Shown: positions 18,162 through 29,482, counted from the stretch's first letter. The stretch: DNA of 64,000 nt from Pararhodobacter oceanensis (GCF_003076755.1 NZ_QDKM01000002.1:372001-436000); one strand, 5' to 3'. A program made the numbers and translations. Notes: generated by a model from the letters alone, not told the origin.

Positions 18162-19365
18162 CGCTGAGCGCCGCATCTGTTGCGGGTGCAGGTTGCAGGG
18201 TCTCGGCCAGCCGCGCGAGGCTGCGGAACATCTCGATATGACCGTCGAGCACCCCATCGGCGCGGAACGCGCGGTCGGCGCTATTCACCGCGATCACCAC
18301 ATCGCGGGCGCGGTCGATCCAGATGAACTGCCCGTAGACACCGCGGGCATAGACCTCGCCCGCCTCGGCACCCTCGGGCAGCCACCATTGATAGCCGTAA
18401 CCGACCCCGCCCGGCGCGCTGGCCACGGTCGATTCCGCGATCCAATCGGCGGGCACCAATTGCTGGCCATCCCACATCCCGTTCTGCGCCACCAATTGCC
18501 CGATCCGCGCATAATCCCGCGTCGTCAGGTTCAGCCCGCCCAGCACAAAGGCGACGCCATCGCCATCGGTGACATAGAAGGGATCACGCCGCAGGCCCAT
18601 CGGCGCAAACAGCTTCTCTTCGACCAGCTCGGGGATCGTGCGACCGGTGGCGCCGCGGATCACCATGCTCAACACATGGGTGTCAATCGAGACATATTGC
18701 CAATCCGCCCCCGGATCGCCGCGGCGCGCCGATTGGCCAGCGGCAAACCCGTCCATCGAGCCGCCCAGCGCCAGCACCCGCCCCATGCGGTTGATATCGG
18801 ACCAGAAGTCGAAATAATCTTCATTGAACGCCACGCCCGAGGCCATCTGCAAGACGTTGCGGATGCTCGCCCCGTCATAGGCCGATCCGCGCAATTCCGG
18901 TGCAAATTCCGTCACTTGCGCATCAAGGTCAGGGATCACCCCCTCGCCGTGCAACTGCCCCAGCAACAAGGACAGCACGCTTTTCGCCACCGACCACGAC
19001 ATCCGCAGATCGTCCTGCTCGGTGCCCTGATAATAGCCCTCCATAAGCAACTGCCCGTCGCCCAGCACCACCAATCCGGTGATCGCATTCTCCGCCACCC
19101 AGCTATCGATATCGAGCGGTTCGGCCACCTCGGCGAAACCCTGCATATCGCCCTCGGGCAGGGGGGTGGCGCTGCCGCCATCCATCGCACGGGTGTGGAA
19201 TAGCGTCTCCATCGACGAGAAATTCGCGGTGATCTTCTCGGCGTCAAACAGGCTGTTGACCGCCATCAAACGGGTCAGATCCTCGCGTTTCCAGATGCCG
19301 AGCGCGGCGAGGACCACGATCAGCGCGGCGAGGGTGATTCCAATTCGTTTCAACCATTTGCGCAT
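18154..19365 (-). CDS. Serine hydrolase, beta-lactamase / NylB-like
   Basis: 403-residue protein of the class C beta-lactamase superfamily. Residues about 8-25 form an N-terminal membrane anchor. The catalytic SxxK is Ser125-Lys128 (SWSVAKS), and a YxS motif is in ADWQYVSIDTH. The usual HTG/KTG box appears as RGVYGQF. These features are nearest to 6-aminohexanoate-dimer hydrolase (NylB)-like esterases/amidases, so beta-lactam resistance should not be inferred. It is the first gene of a serine hydrolase–CDGSH–DUF2237 unit and is divergent from glnE. Confidence 0.85.
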   Translation of the reverse strand: MRKWLKRIGITLAALIVVLAALGIWKREDLTRLMAVNSLFDAEKITANFSSMETLFHTRAMDGGSATPLPEGDMQGFAEVAEPLDIDSWVAENAITGLVVLGDGQLLMEGYYQGTEQDDLRMSWSVAKSVLSLLLGQLHGEGVIPDLDAQVTEFAPELRGSAYDGASIRNVLQMASGVAFNEDYFDFWSDINRMGRVLALGGSMDGFAAGQSARRGDPGADWQYVSIDTHVLSMVIRGATGRTIPELVEEKLFAPMGLRRDPFYVTDGDGVAFVLGGLNLTTRDYARIGQLVAQNGMWDGQQLVPADWIAESTVASAPGGVGYGYQWWLPEGAEAGEVYARGVYGQFIWIDRARDVVIAVNSADRAFRADGVLDGHIEMFRSLARLAETLQPAPATDAALSDE

Positions 19366-19496
19366 CCCGCACCCCTGTCATCTTGTGGATTTTGGACAGT
19401 CTCGCATGTGGCGGCGCAAACGCAAGGGTGATCCTAAAGTCAGGCGGCGGCGGGCTGCTGCGTTGACCTTTCGCCGCCAAGCGTGACAATCGCCCC

Positions 19497-22316
19497 ATGA
19501 CAGATTTTGCCAGCCGACTCACCCGCGCGCCGCTTGCCTATGATCCTGACGCCGGTGCCGAGGCCGAGGCGCGGTTTGCCGATCAACCGCCTGAATTGCG
19601 CGCGGTTCTGGCCGGTGCGGCGGGGTGCAGCCCGTTCCTGAAATCCTTGATGGGGATCGAGCCGGAGTGGCTGCGCGAGACCCTCGCGCAATCCCCCGAG
19701 GCCGCTTTGGAGGCGGAACTCGCCGCGCTGACCCCCGCGCCCCCCGCGGAGACCGGCTCGATGCTGCGGCGCGCGAAACGGCGGATCGCGCTGTTGGCGG
19801 CGCTGGCGGATCTGGGCGGGGTTTGGACGCTTGAGGAGGTCACGCTGGCCCTGACCCGCCTTGCCGATACCGCCGTTCAGCGCGCGCTGGCCAGCCATCT
19901 CGCCGAGGAAATTCGCCGCGGAAAAATCCCCGATGCGCAGCAAGGCGATGAGGAGCGCGGCGCTGGAATGGTGGCCTTTGCGATGGGCAAAATGGGCGCC
20001 TATGAGCTGAATTATTCCTCGGATATCGACCTGATCTGCCTGTTTGACGACAGCCAGTTTGAGGCCGGTGCCTGCCATGAGGCGCGGCAAGCCTTCATCC
20101 GCGCGACCCGCAAGACGGCGGCGCTGCTCAATGACCACACCGGCGAGGGCTATGTGTTTCGCACCGATCTGCGGCTGCGCCCCGACGGTTCGGTGACGCC
20201 GGTCTGCCTGTCGATGGAGGCCGCCGAGCGTTACTATGAAAGCCTTGGCCGCACATGGGAGCGCGCGGCATGGATCAAGGCCCGCCCCTGCGCCGGGGAT
20301 CTGGCGGCGGGGGCGCGGTTTCTTGAGACATTGCGCCCCTTTGTCTGGCGGCGGCATCTCGATTACGCGGCGATCCAGGACGCCCATGACATGCGTGTGC
20401 GCATTCGGGATCACAAAGGGCTGGGCGGGGCTTTGGCGCTGGCCGGTCATGACATGAAACTGGGCCAAGGCGGCATCCGCGAGATCGAGTTTTTCACCCA
20501 GACGCGGCAGTTGATCTCGGGCGGGCGCGACCCTGAATTGCGGCTGCGCGGCACCGTCGAGGGGCTGGCGGCATTGGCGGCGCAGGGCTGGATACCGGCG
20601 CCACAGGCCGCCGAGTTGACCGCGCATTACCGCGCTCACCGCGAAGTCGAACACCGGCTGCAGATGATCAATGACGCGCAGACCCATATCCTGCCCGGCA
20701 CGCCCGAGGGCTTTGCGCGGCTGGCCTGTTTCATGGGGCAATCCGACGCCGCCGCATGGCAGCAAGACCTGCTGGAACGCTTGGCGGCGGTGCAGAGCCT
20801 GACCGAGGAATTCTTTGCCCCCGGTTCCCCCGCCGGACCCGACACCGAGGCGCCGGAGCTGAGCGAGCATCAAGAGGCGATTGTCAGCGGCTGGCGCTCT
20901 TATCCCGCGATGCGGTCCTCGCGCGCGCAGGAGATTTTCAAACGCCTGCAGCCCGAGTTGATGTCGCGTCTGTTGAAGGCGCCGCTGCCCGACGAGGCGG
21001 TGATCGGCTTTGATCGTTTTCTCTCGGGCCTGCCCGCCGGTGTGCAGTTGTTTTCCCTCTTCGAGGCCAATCCGACGCTGATTGACCTGCTGATTGACGT
21101 GCTGACCACCGCACCCGAACTCGGCGAATATCTGGCCCGCAACTCGGGCGTGTTTGATGCGGTGATCGGCGGGGATTTCTTTGCCGATTGGCCGCAAAAA
21201 GAGGTGCTTGCGCAGGATCTGGCCGAGCGGTTGGCGGCGTCTGCCGATTATGAACACGCGCTTGATGCGCTGCGCGCGTGGCATAAGGAATGGCATTTTC
21301 GCATCGGCGTGCATCATCTGCGCGGCTTGATCGACGGGGTCGAGGCGGCCACGCAATACGCGCAACTCGCCGATACGGTGCTGACCGCGATCTGGCCCTT
21401 GGTCGCGGCGGAATTTGCCCGCAAACACGGGGCGGCGCCGGGGCGCGGGGCGGTGGTGCTGGGCATGGGGTCACTGGGCGCGGGGCGGCTGAATGCGGCC
21501 TCGGATCTGGATCTGATCGTGATTTATGACGCAGCGGGGCAGGAGGGCTCGGAGGGCAAACGCCCGCTCGCCGCGCGGCCCTATTACGCGCGTTTGACGC
21601 AGGCTTTGGTCACCGCCTTGTCGGCGCCGATGGCGCAGGGGCGGCTTTATGAGGTTGATATGCGGCTGCGGCCCTCGGGGCGGCAAGGGCCGGTGGCGAC
21701 CGCGATCAAAGCGTTTGAGGCCTACCAGCGCGACGAGGCCTGGACATGGGAGCATCTGGCGCTGACCCGCGCTCGCGCGGTCGCCGGATCAGCGGAATTG
21801 GGCGCTGAGGTGGAGGCGTTTCGAGGCGAATTGCTGGCGCAGAAATCCAAGGGCGAGGGCGTGGCGCAGGCGGTGGCCGAGATGCGCGCGCGGCTGCAAG
21901 CCGCCAAGCCTGCGCGCGGGGCGCTGGATGCCAAAGACGGCGCCGGTCGCTTGCAAGACATTGAACTCATGGCGCAAATGCTGGCGCTGCAAGCCGCCGC
22001 TCCGGCCCGCAAGATCGAGGCGCAGCTCCTCGCCGGGCGCCGCGCGGGGCTGATCGAGAAAGAGGACGAGCAGATTTTGCTGGGGGCCTACCGGCTACTC
22101 TGGCGGGTGCAATGCGCACAGCGGCTGCTGGGCGACCGCGTGACCGATGCCGAACGGCTCGGCGACGGGGCGCAGGCGTTCTTGCTGCGCGAAACCGGCG
22201 CCGAGACCCTTGATGCGCTGACCGCAGAGCTGCGCGACGTCACCGCGCAGGCCGCGCAGGTGATCAACGCGGCCCTGCCCGTATCAAGCGGCGGCGCGGG
22301 TGACACCGCCGGTTAG
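19497..22316 (+). CDS. glnE: Bifunctional glutamine synthetase adenylyltransferase/deadenylase
   Basis: 939 residues. Two nucleotidyltransferase domains are separated by a PII-responsive linker. The N-terminal deadenylylating domain has [20 protein letters not shown] (about residue 160) and the C-terminal adenylylating domain has [19 protein letters not shown] (about residue 655). It adds or removes AMP on glutamine synthetase in response to PII. The gene overlaps the convergent metA 3' end by 4 bases. Long open frames on the opposite strand are shadows. Confidence 0.95.
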   Translation: MTDFASRLTRAPLAYDPDAGAEAEARFADQPPELRAVLAGAAGCSPFLKSLMGIEPEWLRETLAQSPEAALEAELAALTPAPPAETGSMLRRAKRRIALLAALADLGGVWTLEEVTLALTRLADTAVQRALASHLAEEIRRGKIPDAQQGDEERGAGMVAFAMGKMGAYELNYSSDIDLICLFDDSQFEAGACHEARQAFIRATRKTAALLNDHTGEGYVFRTDLRLRPDGSVTPVCLSMEAAERYYESLGRTWERAAWIKARPCAGDLAAGARFLETLRPFVWRRHLDYAAIQDAHDMRVRIRDHKGLGGALALAGHDMKLGQGGIREIEFFTQTRQLISGGRDPELRLRGTVEGLAALAAQGWIPAPQAAELTAHYRAHREVEHRLQMINDAQTHILPGTPEGFARLACFMGQSDAAAWQQDLLERLAAVQSLTEEFFAPGSPAGPDTEAPELSEHQEAIVSGWRSYPAMRSSRAQEIFKRLQPELMSRLLKAPLPDEAVIGFDRFLSGLPAGVQLFSLFEANPTLIDLLIDVLTTAPELGEYLARNSGVFDAVIGGDFFADWPQKEVLAQDLAERLAASADYEHALDALRAWHKEWHFRIGVHHLRGLIDGVEAATQYAQLADTVLTAIWPLVAAEFARKHGAAPGRGAVVLGMGSLGAGRLNAASDLDLIVIYDAAGQEGSEGKRPLAARPYYARLTQALVTALSAPMAQGRLYEVDMRLRPSGRQGPVATAIKAFEAYQRDEAWTWEHLALTRARAVAGSAELGAEVEAFRGELLAQKSKGEGVAQAVAEMRARLQAAKPARGALDAKDGAGRLQDIELMAQMLALQAAAPARKIEAQLLAGRRAGLIEKEDEQILLGAYRLLWRVQCAQRLLGDRVTDAERLGDGAQAFLLRETGAETLDALTAELRDVTAQAAQVINAALPVSSGGAGDTAG

Positions 22317-23245
22317 TCGTCGCGCGCCGCGAGGCCGATCTCGTCCATATTATAGGGCGTGCTTTGGTAAATCTCGTTGATCCAATTGCCATACAAGAGA
22401 TGCGCGTGACTGCGCCAGCGGTTGGTCGGCACGCGCGAGGGATCATCCTCGGGGTAGTAATTCACCGGCACATTGATCGTCTTACCGGCGGCAATATCGC
22501 GGTCGTATTCTTCTTTCAGCGTGCCGCTATCATATTCAAAATGATTGAAAATATAGAGCGCGCGGTGGGCGGGATCCTTGATCAGCGCGGGGCCGACCTC
22601 GGCGGAGCCCAGCAACGTCTCCAGCCCCTCGGTGGCATCGACCTCCTCTTGGCGGATCTCGGTCCAGCGGCTGACCGGGATCAGCACATCATCCGAAAAC
22701 CCGCGCAGGAACGGCGAGGCGGGGGCAAGGTTCTGGTGCCGGAAACAGCCGAAGGCCTTACGCTCCAGCGGGTGTTTGCGCACCCCGTGGAAATAATTGA
22801 TCATCGCCATGCCACCCCAGCAGACGCCAAAGGTCGATTGCACGTTGGTCTGGGTCCAGTCAAACACCTCGCGCAGCTCATCCCAATAGGTCACCTGATC
22901 AAAGGGCAGATGCTCGATCGGCGCGCCGGTGATCAGCAATCCGTCGAATTTCTCATGTTTAACCTCTTGGAAGGATTGGTAAAACTCTTCCATATGCTCG
23001 GCGGCGGTGTTGCGGGTCTCATGTTCGGTCATGCGGATCAGGCGAAAGTCGATCTGCAAGGGCGTCGCCCCGATCAGCCGCGCGAACTGGTTCTCGGTCT
23101 GGATCTTTTTCGGCATCAGGTTCAGCAGCCCGATCTTCAGCGGGCGGATGTCCTGCCGCGCGGCGCGGGTGTCGGACATCACGTTGACGCCCTCGGCAGA
23201 GAGTACATCATATGCGGGCAGGGTGGCGGGCAGGGTAATCGGCAT
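22313..23245 (-). CDS. metA: Homoserine O-acetyltransferase (MetA type)
   Basis: 310 residues, first step of methionine synthesis from homoserine. The nucleophile is Cys142 (GVCWGGMA), and the His235 and Glu237 pair is in YIFNHFEYD, the numbering used for Bacillus cereus MetA. Residue 111 is Glu ([10 protein letters not shown]). In the family, Glu at this position favours acetyl-CoA and Gly favours succinyl-CoA, so I predict an acetyltransferase despite the MetA fold. The 3' end overlaps glnE. The 82-base gap to the upstream ATPase contains no recognisable SAM riboswitch. Confidence 0.9.
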   Translation of the reverse strand: MPITLPATLPAYDVLSAEGVNVMSDTRAARQDIRPLKIGLLNLMPKKIQTENQFARLIGATPLQIDFRLIRMTEHETRNTAAEHMEEFYQSFQEVKHEKFDGLLITGAPIEHLPFDQVTYWDELREVFDWTQTNVQSTFGVCWGGMAMINYFHGVRKHPLERKAFGCFRHQNLAPASPFLRGFSDDVLIPVSRWTEIRQEEVDATEGLETLLGSAEVGPALIKDPAHRALYIFNHFEYDSGTLKEEYDRDIAAGKTINVPVNYYPEDDPSRVPTNRWRSHAHLLYGNWINEIYQSTPYNMDEIGLAARDD

Positions 23246-23327
23246 AACAGGTCCTTAACGCAGGGGATGGGACCACCGGCGGTCAAACAGACGCGGAGAC
23301 ATATAAGCAGGCAGGATCAGCGGAGGA

Positions 23328-24200
23328 TCAGGCGGCTTCTTCGGCGCGACGGTTCAAGGCTTCGGCAATCAGCGCGTTGAAATCATCGGGGGAATTGACC
23401 TTGGCCATCTCGGTGGCGCAGACCTTCAACCCCCATTTCGCCGCCATCGCCGCATAGCGCGGCTGGCGGTGGGCCAAGGCGCGGGCATAGGTCCAGCGCA
23501 CAAAGGCATCAGGGTCAACGGCGCTTGGCATTCGCCCGCTTTCATTCAGGTAGGTCTGCCATGCATCGAGCAGGAAATCGGGCCGGTAATACATCGGCTT
23601 TGGCGCGCGATCAAAGCGGCGGATCAACTCGGCGGTGTGATCCTCCGAGCCTTCGATCCAGACCAGCAGCAGATGCCGCGACAGCACGCTGAGCACCGGA
23701 TCGACCGGATAATCAGGGTTCACCACCTCGGCGATCGAGCCGGAAGTGTCGCAGACGAAATTCTCATAGCCGTAAAGATCCGACGCACGGTCGATAAACC
23801 GCGGCGTATCCAAGAGCGCGGCCACCTCGGCCTCGCGGTGTTCGGCCTGACGGCGGCGATATTCCTCAATCGGCAGGCCGCCTTTGGCCGGATCACCCGG
23901 TTTGCCCAGATAGGCCGAGAGGGGGGCGAGATTGTCAAAGGTGATATTCGAGGTGATATGCACCGAATCCGAGAGCAGCAACTCGCGCAGCAGCGGCACT
24001 TTCATCGCCTCGCGCTTGAAATTATCCGCAATCGCCTCGCCCATATAGCGGGTGCCGATGCGGTAATCGACCGAGTAATGAAACCAGCCGCCCTCACGCA
24101 GCAGCGACGAGGTGCGGGTTTTGCCCAAGCCTGACATGCCAAACAGCAGCACGCTTTTCTGCGGGGCGCGCGTCCATTCGGCGGCAGTTTCGTAGATCAT
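23328..24200 (-). CDS. P-loop ATPase of unknown function
   Basis: 290 residues. A Walker A motif GMSGLGKT is at about residues 21-28, in a P-loop kinase-like N-terminus (KSVLLFGMSGLGKTRTSSLL). Further conserved-looking patches are FVCDTSGSIAEVV and LLLVWIEGSEDHTAELI. I recognise it only as a Rhodobacteraceae-type ATPase. It lies between the penicillin-acylase-like gene (54 bases) and metA (82 bases) on the same strand, so an operon is possible. No substrate can be suggested. Confidence 0.8.
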   Translation of the reverse strand: MIYETAAEWTRAPQKSVLLFGMSGLGKTRTSSLLREGGWFHYSVDYRIGTRYMGEAIADNFKREAMKVPLLRELLLSDSVHITSNITFDNLAPLSAYLGKPGDPAKGGLPIEEYRRRQAEHREAEVAALLDTPRFIDRASDLYGYENFVCDTSGSIAEVVNPDYPVDPVLSVLSRHLLLVWIEGSEDHTAELIRRFDRAPKPMYYRPDFLLDAWQTYLNESGRMPSAVDPDAFVRWTYARALAHRQPRYAAMAAKWGLKVCATEMAKVNSPDDFNALIAEALNRRAEEAA

Positions 24201-24254
24201 TCTTCAACTCGCATCTGGGTCGTTTCCGGGTCTGATGAGGGGAATATGCGCCCC

Positions 24255-26756
24255 TCAGCGCTGTGGTTCAAGGCGTGTGATCCCGACACCGCCGGCGCGC
24301 GCCAGATCGGGGTCCAGCGTCATCGGGATATACTCGCCGCGCCGCCACAATACGCCGAGATCATCGTAATGATGGCTCAACGGGTGGCCCGACTGGCCGG
24401 TCGAGACGATGAACACGCTGCTTTCGGGATCGGCCATATCATAGACCCCGCGATACCCCGCGCCGTGGATATTCAAAAACGGCTGTGGCGCGCCCGGAGG
24501 GCCACCGCGCGTCAGCCCGCGCATCAGCGTATTATCGCCGCCGCTGGTCGACTGGCGGATGTTCACAAACAGCCCCAGCACCGGCACTTCGCCCAGCACC
24601 GGATGGTCATGGGTCGCCTGATGCGCCTCGCCCCAGCGCCAGCTTTCAATCGCCGGTCCGAAATCCTGCGTCAGGCCGAGCAGAGCCTCATCCAGCGAGG
24701 CGCGGGCGATATCGACGCAGGTCTCGATCACCGCCGATTGCACCACATCGCACCATTCCCCCGCGCCATCGGTGTTCGAAAACACCCGCTCGATGAAATC
24801 GGGCAGCATATGCGAGAACATCTCGATCTGCGGGCCCAACTCATCGCGGGTCAGGCGGAACTGCAACTCGCGCATCCATGCCGCGTAGATCAGGGGTTCC
24901 GGCAGATGCTCGTTCATCTCGCCGTTCCAATCGGCCAAGAGTTGCAGCGCGATCTGGCGTTGCGCCTGCGCGCTGCCCGGCTCGGGGGCGGCGTCCTGAA
25001 ACCACAGTTCGGCCCCGACCAGCGGCAGAAGCGTGCGCGCGGCTTGGCTGACGGTATCAAGCTGCGCTTCGATAAAGCTCTCGCGGGTGTGGACCGAGCG
25101 TTGCCGCATCAGCCGCACCCAGCGCTGGATGCGGGTCGTATCGCCCCAGTCAAAGCTGACATGCAGCGGAAAGGGCCGGTCGAGGGGTTTGTTGTTGGTA
25201 TTGCCCAGAAGCCCGGTCTGCGGGTCGATGAACTGCGGGTTCGAGGCATAGGGAAAGACCCCCTGCCAGCGTGCATCCGCGTCATAGCCGGGCGCGGGCA
25301 TGCGGCCCTGCGTCGGGTGGTCGGCGCTGCGCCGCGGCATCTGCCCGATCACCTGCATCGCGATATGATTGCGGTCGATCAACATCAGGTTCTGCGCGGG
25401 CGCGACAAAAGCCTCGCCCGCCGCGATCGCCTCTTGCACCGAGCCCGCGCGGTTGAGCGCCACCGCCGCGCTGATCGAGGTATCCTCAGCCGAGAGCGCC
25501 GTCCACGACAGCGCCGCGACATGGCCGGGCGGGGTCACCGAGGCCAATGAGTAATGGCTGCCCGGCAGGATCGGCCCGTTCGCCGACCAGCGCGTGGTGA
25601 TCGTCACCGGATCGGCATCGGCTACATGGATGATCGAGCGGCGGGTGTCGAATTCCGCCCAGCCGTCCGGCGTGCGGTAGCGCTGGGTGTTGTCGGTGCT
25701 CAACTCCTCAAAGAACAGGTCTTGATCGTCCAGATAGGCGGTGGTCAGCCCCCATGCCAGCCGCTCGGAGCGCCCGACCATCACCGCCGGCACGCCGGGA
25801 ATGGTGCCGCCGGTCACCGCGCCGCTGCTCAGATCGAGCCGCGCCAGATACCAGATCGCGGGCGCCGAGAACCCCAGATGCGGGTCATTGGCCAAAAGCG
25901 TGCCACCATTCGCCGAGCGTGTCGGACCGGCAGCAAAGGCGTTCGACGCCCCCGCGGTTTCCGTCGAGTTGAACGGCGACAGCGACCCACCGCGCAATTC
26001 ACCCGGCAGGCGGAACGGCATCGCAAGTTGCGTCTGCCATTGCGTCTCGCTCACGCCGGGGAACAGGCTGGCGAAATCGGGCAGGGACGACAGCCCGTCA
26101 CCACCCTCAATCGGCATCAGGTCATTGGTGCGGGTCTCGCCGATCAGCGTCGACAGCCGCGCCCGCTGCACCTCGTTTTCCAGATGGCCGGACATCTGCA
26201 CCGCCATCAGCTTGAGGATCGCGATACTATCGGCGGGCTGCCAGAGACCCACTTCGCTGGGAAACAGGAAATACTCGGGCGCCCCGCGCCCCATCGCGCG
26301 GTCATTGACCAGCGTGATCCAGGCATTGACCCCGCGCGCATAGGCGTCCAGCGCGCTCAGCGTCTGCGGATCCTGCGCCGCGACCGAGCTTTGCGACAGC
26401 CCGTAAATGTCAAACCGCCGCATCAATTCATCGGTGCGCAGGGTGCGCTCGCCGAACACCTCGCTCAGACGCCCCTGCGCGGTGCGCCGCAACAGGGTCA
26501 TCTGCCACAGCCGGTCCTGCGCATGGGCAAACCCGAGGCCAAAGTAGACATCCGCGTCGCTCTCGCCGAAAATATGCGGCACCGCATGGGTATTGCGAGC
26601 AATTTCAACGGTGTCGCCAATGCCGCGCACCCGCCAACTGGCGTCATAGTCGGGCAAGGATCGCGACAGGAAGTAATAGACACCGATCGTGGTGGCCAGA
26701 AACAGCACCACCAGAGCAGTGGCGATGCGCAGCAACCAGCGAAACAGGGAGAGCAT
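24255..26756 (-). CDS. Penicillin acylase family N-terminal nucleophile hydrolase
   Basis: 833 residues. Residues about 8-30 form an N-terminal membrane anchor or signal. The alpha-chain region carries NTHAVPHIFGESDADVYFG, followed by a linker and the beta-chain start AGASNAFA, where Ser271 would become the N-terminal nucleophile after self-cleavage. Substrates of environmental members include acyl-homoserine lactones and other amides, but none can be assigned. The start MLSLFRWLLR at 26756 fits a membrane protein; an opening to 27149 runs antisense to the oxidoreductase and is rejected. The gene is divergent from the oxidoreductase with 108 bases between them. Confidence 0.88.
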   Translation of the reverse strand: MLSLFRWLLRIATALVVLFLATTIGVYYFLSRSLPDYDASWRVRGIGDTVEIARNTHAVPHIFGESDADVYFGLGFAHAQDRLWQMTLLRRTAQGRLSEVFGERTLRTDELMRRFDIYGLSQSSVAAQDPQTLSALDAYARGVNAWITLVNDRAMGRGAPEYFLFPSEVGLWQPADSIAILKLMAVQMSGHLENEVQRARLSTLIGETRTNDLMPIEGGDGLSSLPDFASLFPGVSETQWQTQLAMPFRLPGELRGGSLSPFNSTETAGASNAFAAGPTRSANGGTLLANDPHLGFSAPAIWYLARLDLSSGAVTGGTIPGVPAVMVGRSERLAWGLTTAYLDDQDLFFEELSTDNTQRYRTPDGWAEFDTRRSIIHVADADPVTITTRWSANGPILPGSHYSLASVTPPGHVAALSWTALSAEDTSISAAVALNRAGSVQEAIAAGEAFVAPAQNLMLIDRNHIAMQVIGQMPRRSADHPTQGRMPAPGYDADARWQGVFPYASNPQFIDPQTGLLGNTNNKPLDRPFPLHVSFDWGDTTRIQRWVRLMRQRSVHTRESFIEAQLDTVSQAARTLLPLVGAELWFQDAAPEPGSAQAQRQIALQLLADWNGEMNEHLPEPLIYAAWMRELQFRLTRDELGPQIEMFSHMLPDFIERVFSNTDGAGEWCDVVQSAVIETCVDIARASLDEALLGLTQDFGPAIESWRWGEAHQATHDHPVLGEVPVLGLFVNIRQSTSGGDNTLMRGLTRGGPPGAPQPFLNIHGAGYRGVYDMADPESSVFIVSTGQSGHPLSHHYDDLGVLWRRGEYIPMTLDPDLARAGGVGITRLEPQR

Positions 26757-26864
26757 GGGTTCGGGCCTCGTCGTGTTGACCTTGGGGTGTGCATCGTTTC
26801 CTATGTGGGAAAGCGCAGGAGCGCAATTCAAACAACCGACAGAGTGATGAAAGAGGGGCGGACG

Positions 26865-27746
26865 ATGGCCAAAGTGGCATTTCTCGGGCTTGGCGTGATG
26901 GGCTATCCGATGGCGGGGCATCTGGCCGCGGCCGGACATCAGGTGACGGTCTATAACCGCACCTTCTCCAAGGCCGAGGCTTGGGTGGCCGAGCATGGCG
27001 GGCAGGCGGCGCGCACCCCGCGTGAGGCCGCGGCGGGGGTGGATTTCGTCATGGCCTGTGTGGGCAATGATGATGATCTCGCCGAGGTGTGCCGCGGCGA
27101 TGACGGGGCTTTCGCGGGGATGGATCAGGGCGCGCTGTTTGTCGATCACACCACGGTTTCCGCCAAAATCACCCGCGCTCTGGCCGCAGAGGCACAGGCC
27201 GCAGGGCTGGGCTTTGTCGATGCGCCGGTCTCGGGCGGGCAGGCGGGGGCCGAGAACGGCGTCCTTTCGATCATGTGCGGCGGCGCGGCGGCGGATTACG
27301 CGCGGATCAAGCCGGTGATTGAAGCCTACGGCAAAATCTACAATCTGGTCGGCGAAAGCGGCGCAGGACAGATCGCCAAGATGATGAACCAGATCTGCAT
27401 CGCCGGTCTGGTGCAGGGGCTTTCCGAGGCGCTGCGTTTCGGCGAGAAGGCGGGCATGGATGGCCGCGCCGTGGTCGATGTGATCCAGGGCGGTGCCGCG
27501 GGCTCATGGCAGATGGTCAACCGCCATGACACCATGCTTGACGCCAAATATGACTACGGGTTCGCCGTCGACTGGATGCGCAAGGATCTGGCGATCTGCC
27601 TGCAAACCGCCGAGGAAATCGGCGCCTCGCTGCCGGTCACCGCGCTGATCGATCAATTCTATAAAGACGTGCAGAATATGGGCGGCGGGCGCTGGGATAC
27701 CTCCTCGCTGATCGCACGTTTGCGCAAGGTGGACGGCGATGACTAA
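26865..27746 (+). CDS. 3-hydroxyisobutyrate dehydrogenase family oxidoreductase
   Basis: 293-residue NAD(P)-dependent beta-hydroxyacid dehydrogenase. The Rossmann motif [15 protein letters not shown] is at residues 5-19, the substrate motif [10 protein letters not shown] near 122, and the catalytic Lys in [15 protein letters not shown] near 170. The exact substrate (3-hydroxyisobutyrate, tartronate semialdehyde or similar) cannot be told. GAGGGGCGG precedes the ATG. The gene overlaps adenine deaminase by 8 bases. Confidence 0.9.
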   Translation: MAKVAFLGLGVMGYPMAGHLAAAGHQVTVYNRTFSKAEAWVAEHGGQAARTPREAAAGVDFVMACVGNDDDLAEVCRGDDGAFAGMDQGALFVDHTTVSAKITRALAAEAQAAGLGFVDAPVSGGQAGAENGVLSIMCGGAAADYARIKPVIEAYGKIYNLVGESGAGQIAKMMNQICIAGLVQGLSEALRFGEKAGMDGRAVVDVIQGGAAGSWQMVNRHDTMLDAKYDYGFAVDWMRKDLAICLQTAEEIGASLPVTALIDQFYKDVQNMGGGRWDTSSLIARLRKVDGDD

Positions 27747-29439
27747 GCAACCTTTGGAGACCCGCATCGCACAGGGGCGCGGTGATGAACCTGCCGATCT
27801 GGTGCTCAAGGGCGGCAGGGTCTGGTGCATGGTTACCGGTGCGCGGATTGCGGGCGATGTGGCGATCTGCGGGCAGCATATCGTCGGCATCGGCGCCGAA
27901 TATCAGGGCAAGCGCGAGATTGATGTGCGCGGCAAGACCCTCGTGCCCGGCTTCATCGACACGCATTTGCATATTGAAAGCTCCTGCATCACGCCCTTCG
28001 AGTTCGACCGCTGCGTCACCCCGCGCGGCGTCACCACGGCGATCTGCGACCCGCATGAGATCGCCAATGTCGCCGGCCTCATCGGCATCGAGTATTTCCT
28101 CAACGCCAGTTCCCGCACGGTGATGGATATCCGGGTGAATCTCTCCTCCTGCGTGCCCTCGACGCATATGGAGACGGCGGGCGCCAATCTGACCGCCCGC
28201 GATCTTGCGCCGCTCAAGGATCATCTGCGGGTGATCGGTCTCGCGGAATTCATGAACTACCCCGGCGTGATCCACCGCGATCCGACCTGTATGGAGAAGC
28301 TCCACGCCTTTGAGGGCTGTCATATCGACGGCCACGCGCCCTTATTGTCGGGCCGCGATCTCAACGCCTATGCCAGCGCAGGTATCCGCACCGAGCATGA
28401 GGCGACCAGCGCCGCAGAGGCGACCGAGAAGCTGCAAAAGGGCCTGCGGGTGCTGATCCGCGAAGGCTCGGTGTCAAAAGACCTTGAGGCGCTGGCCGAG
28501 GTGCTGACCCCCGTCACCGCCGCCTATATGTGCCTCTGCACCGACGACCGGAACCCTCTGGACATCGCCGAACACGGGCATCTCGACTACATGATCCGCC
28601 GGTTGATCGAGAAGGGCCGCGATCCCTTGTCGGTCTACCGCGCTGCCTCGCTGTCGGCGGCCGAGGCCTTCGGGCTCAAGGACCGCGGCCAGATCGCGCC
28701 GGGTAAACGCGCCGATATCGTGGTGCTGGAGGATATCACCGGTTGCCACGCCGAGATGGTCTTCTGCGGCGGGGTCTTGGCCGATGACGCCGCTTTCGCC
28801 GCCCGCGAGGAAATCCCGCCGGTCGCCCGCGCCTCGGTGCATGTGCCCGCGATCACCGCCGCGAGCTTCCGCTACGCGGGCAATGCCTCCGAGACGCCGG
28901 TGATCGGCATCCGCCCCGGGATGATCCTCACCGACCACCTGCGCGAGGAAATCCCCGCCAGTGACGGCGACAAACGCCCCGATCCATCGCGTGATCTGGC
29001 GCGCATCACGGTGATCGAGCGTCACGGGATCAACGGCAATATCGCCAATGGTTTCGTGCGTGGGTTCCAGATGACCAAAGGCGCGATTGCCTCGACGGTC
29101 TGCCATGACCACCATAATATCGCCGTGGTCGGGGTCGATTACGCCGATATGGCGCTGGCCGCGAAACGGCTGGGTGAGATCGAGGGCGGCTTTGTTGTCG
29201 TTGAGGGTGGGCAGGTGGCTGCCGAACTGGCGCTGCCCGTCGCAGGTCTGATGTCGCTCGAGCCCTTCGAGCATGTGCGCGACCGGCTGGTCGATCTCCG
29301 CGCCGCCGCCCGCGCGCTGGGCGTGACGCTGGAGGAACCCTTCCTGCAACTCGCCTTCGTCGCCCTGCCGGTGATCCCGCATCTGAAAATCACCGATCTC
29401 GGCATGGTGGATGTCGATAAGTTCGAGGTAATCCCCTAA
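27739..29439 (+). CDS. ade: Adenine deaminase
   Basis: 566-residue amidohydrolase converting adenine to hypoxanthine plus ammonia. The metal site is in [12 protein letters not shown] and CDPHEIANV, with further metal or substrate residues in [10 protein letters not shown] and [10 protein letters not shown]. Length and sequence match the bacterial Ade (YerA/Ade) family. Its start lies 8 bases inside the preceding oxidoreductase gene. It is the last gene before repeat DNA. Confidence 0.93.
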   Translation: MTKQPLETRIAQGRGDEPADLVLKGGRVWCMVTGARIAGDVAICGQHIVGIGAEYQGKREIDVRGKTLVPGFIDTHLHIESSCITPFEFDRCVTPRGVTTAICDPHEIANVAGLIGIEYFLNASSRTVMDIRVNLSSCVPSTHMETAGANLTARDLAPLKDHLRVIGLAEFMNYPGVIHRDPTCMEKLHAFEGCHIDGHAPLLSGRDLNAYASAGIRTEHEATSAAEATEKLQKGLRVLIREGSVSKDLEALAEVLTPVTAAYMCLCTDDRNPLDIAEHGHLDYMIRRLIEKGRDPLSVYRAASLSAAEAFGLKDRGQIAPGKRADIVVLEDITGCHAEMVFCGGVLADDAAFAAREEIPPVARASVHVPAITAASFRYAGNASETPVIGIRPGMILTDHLREEIPASDGDKRPDPSRDLARITVIERHGINGNIANGFVRGFQMTKGAIASTVCHDHHNIAVVGVDYADMALAAKRLGEIEGGFVVVEGGQVAAELALPVAGLMSLEPFEHVRDRLVDLRAAARALGVTLEEPFLQLAFVALPVIPHLKITDLGMVDVDKFEVIP

Positions 29440-29463
29440 CCCCGCAAGAACGTCCTCCGGCTT

Positions 29464-29482
29464 CATCTTGCCAAAAATACTC
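29464..29482 (-). repeat. GGATATTT-type extragenic repeat, copy 6 (divergent)
   Basis: The reverse strand reads GAGTATTTTTGGCAAGATGA, a GAGTATTT variant of the repeat, 24 bases after the ade stop. Confidence 0.5.

Noticed and set aside
18154-19365. Beta-lactamase (resistance gene)
   Set aside because: The SxxK and YxS motifs are present but the third box reads RGVYGQF rather than KTG, and a membrane anchor is present. It fits NylB-like hydrolases better.
19440-21428. Long open frame (over 660 codons) antisense to glnE, with others of similar kind opposite the helicase, acylase and rlmE-ppx genes
   Set aside because: High-GC DNA gives long mirror frames. They lack family motifs, overlap well-supported genes completely, and have the Arg/Gly/Gln-rich composition typical of shadow frames.
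23246-23327. SAM-responsive riboswitch ahead of metA
   Set aside because: The 82-base gap lacks recognisable SAM-I, SAM-II or SAM/SAH conserved blocks.
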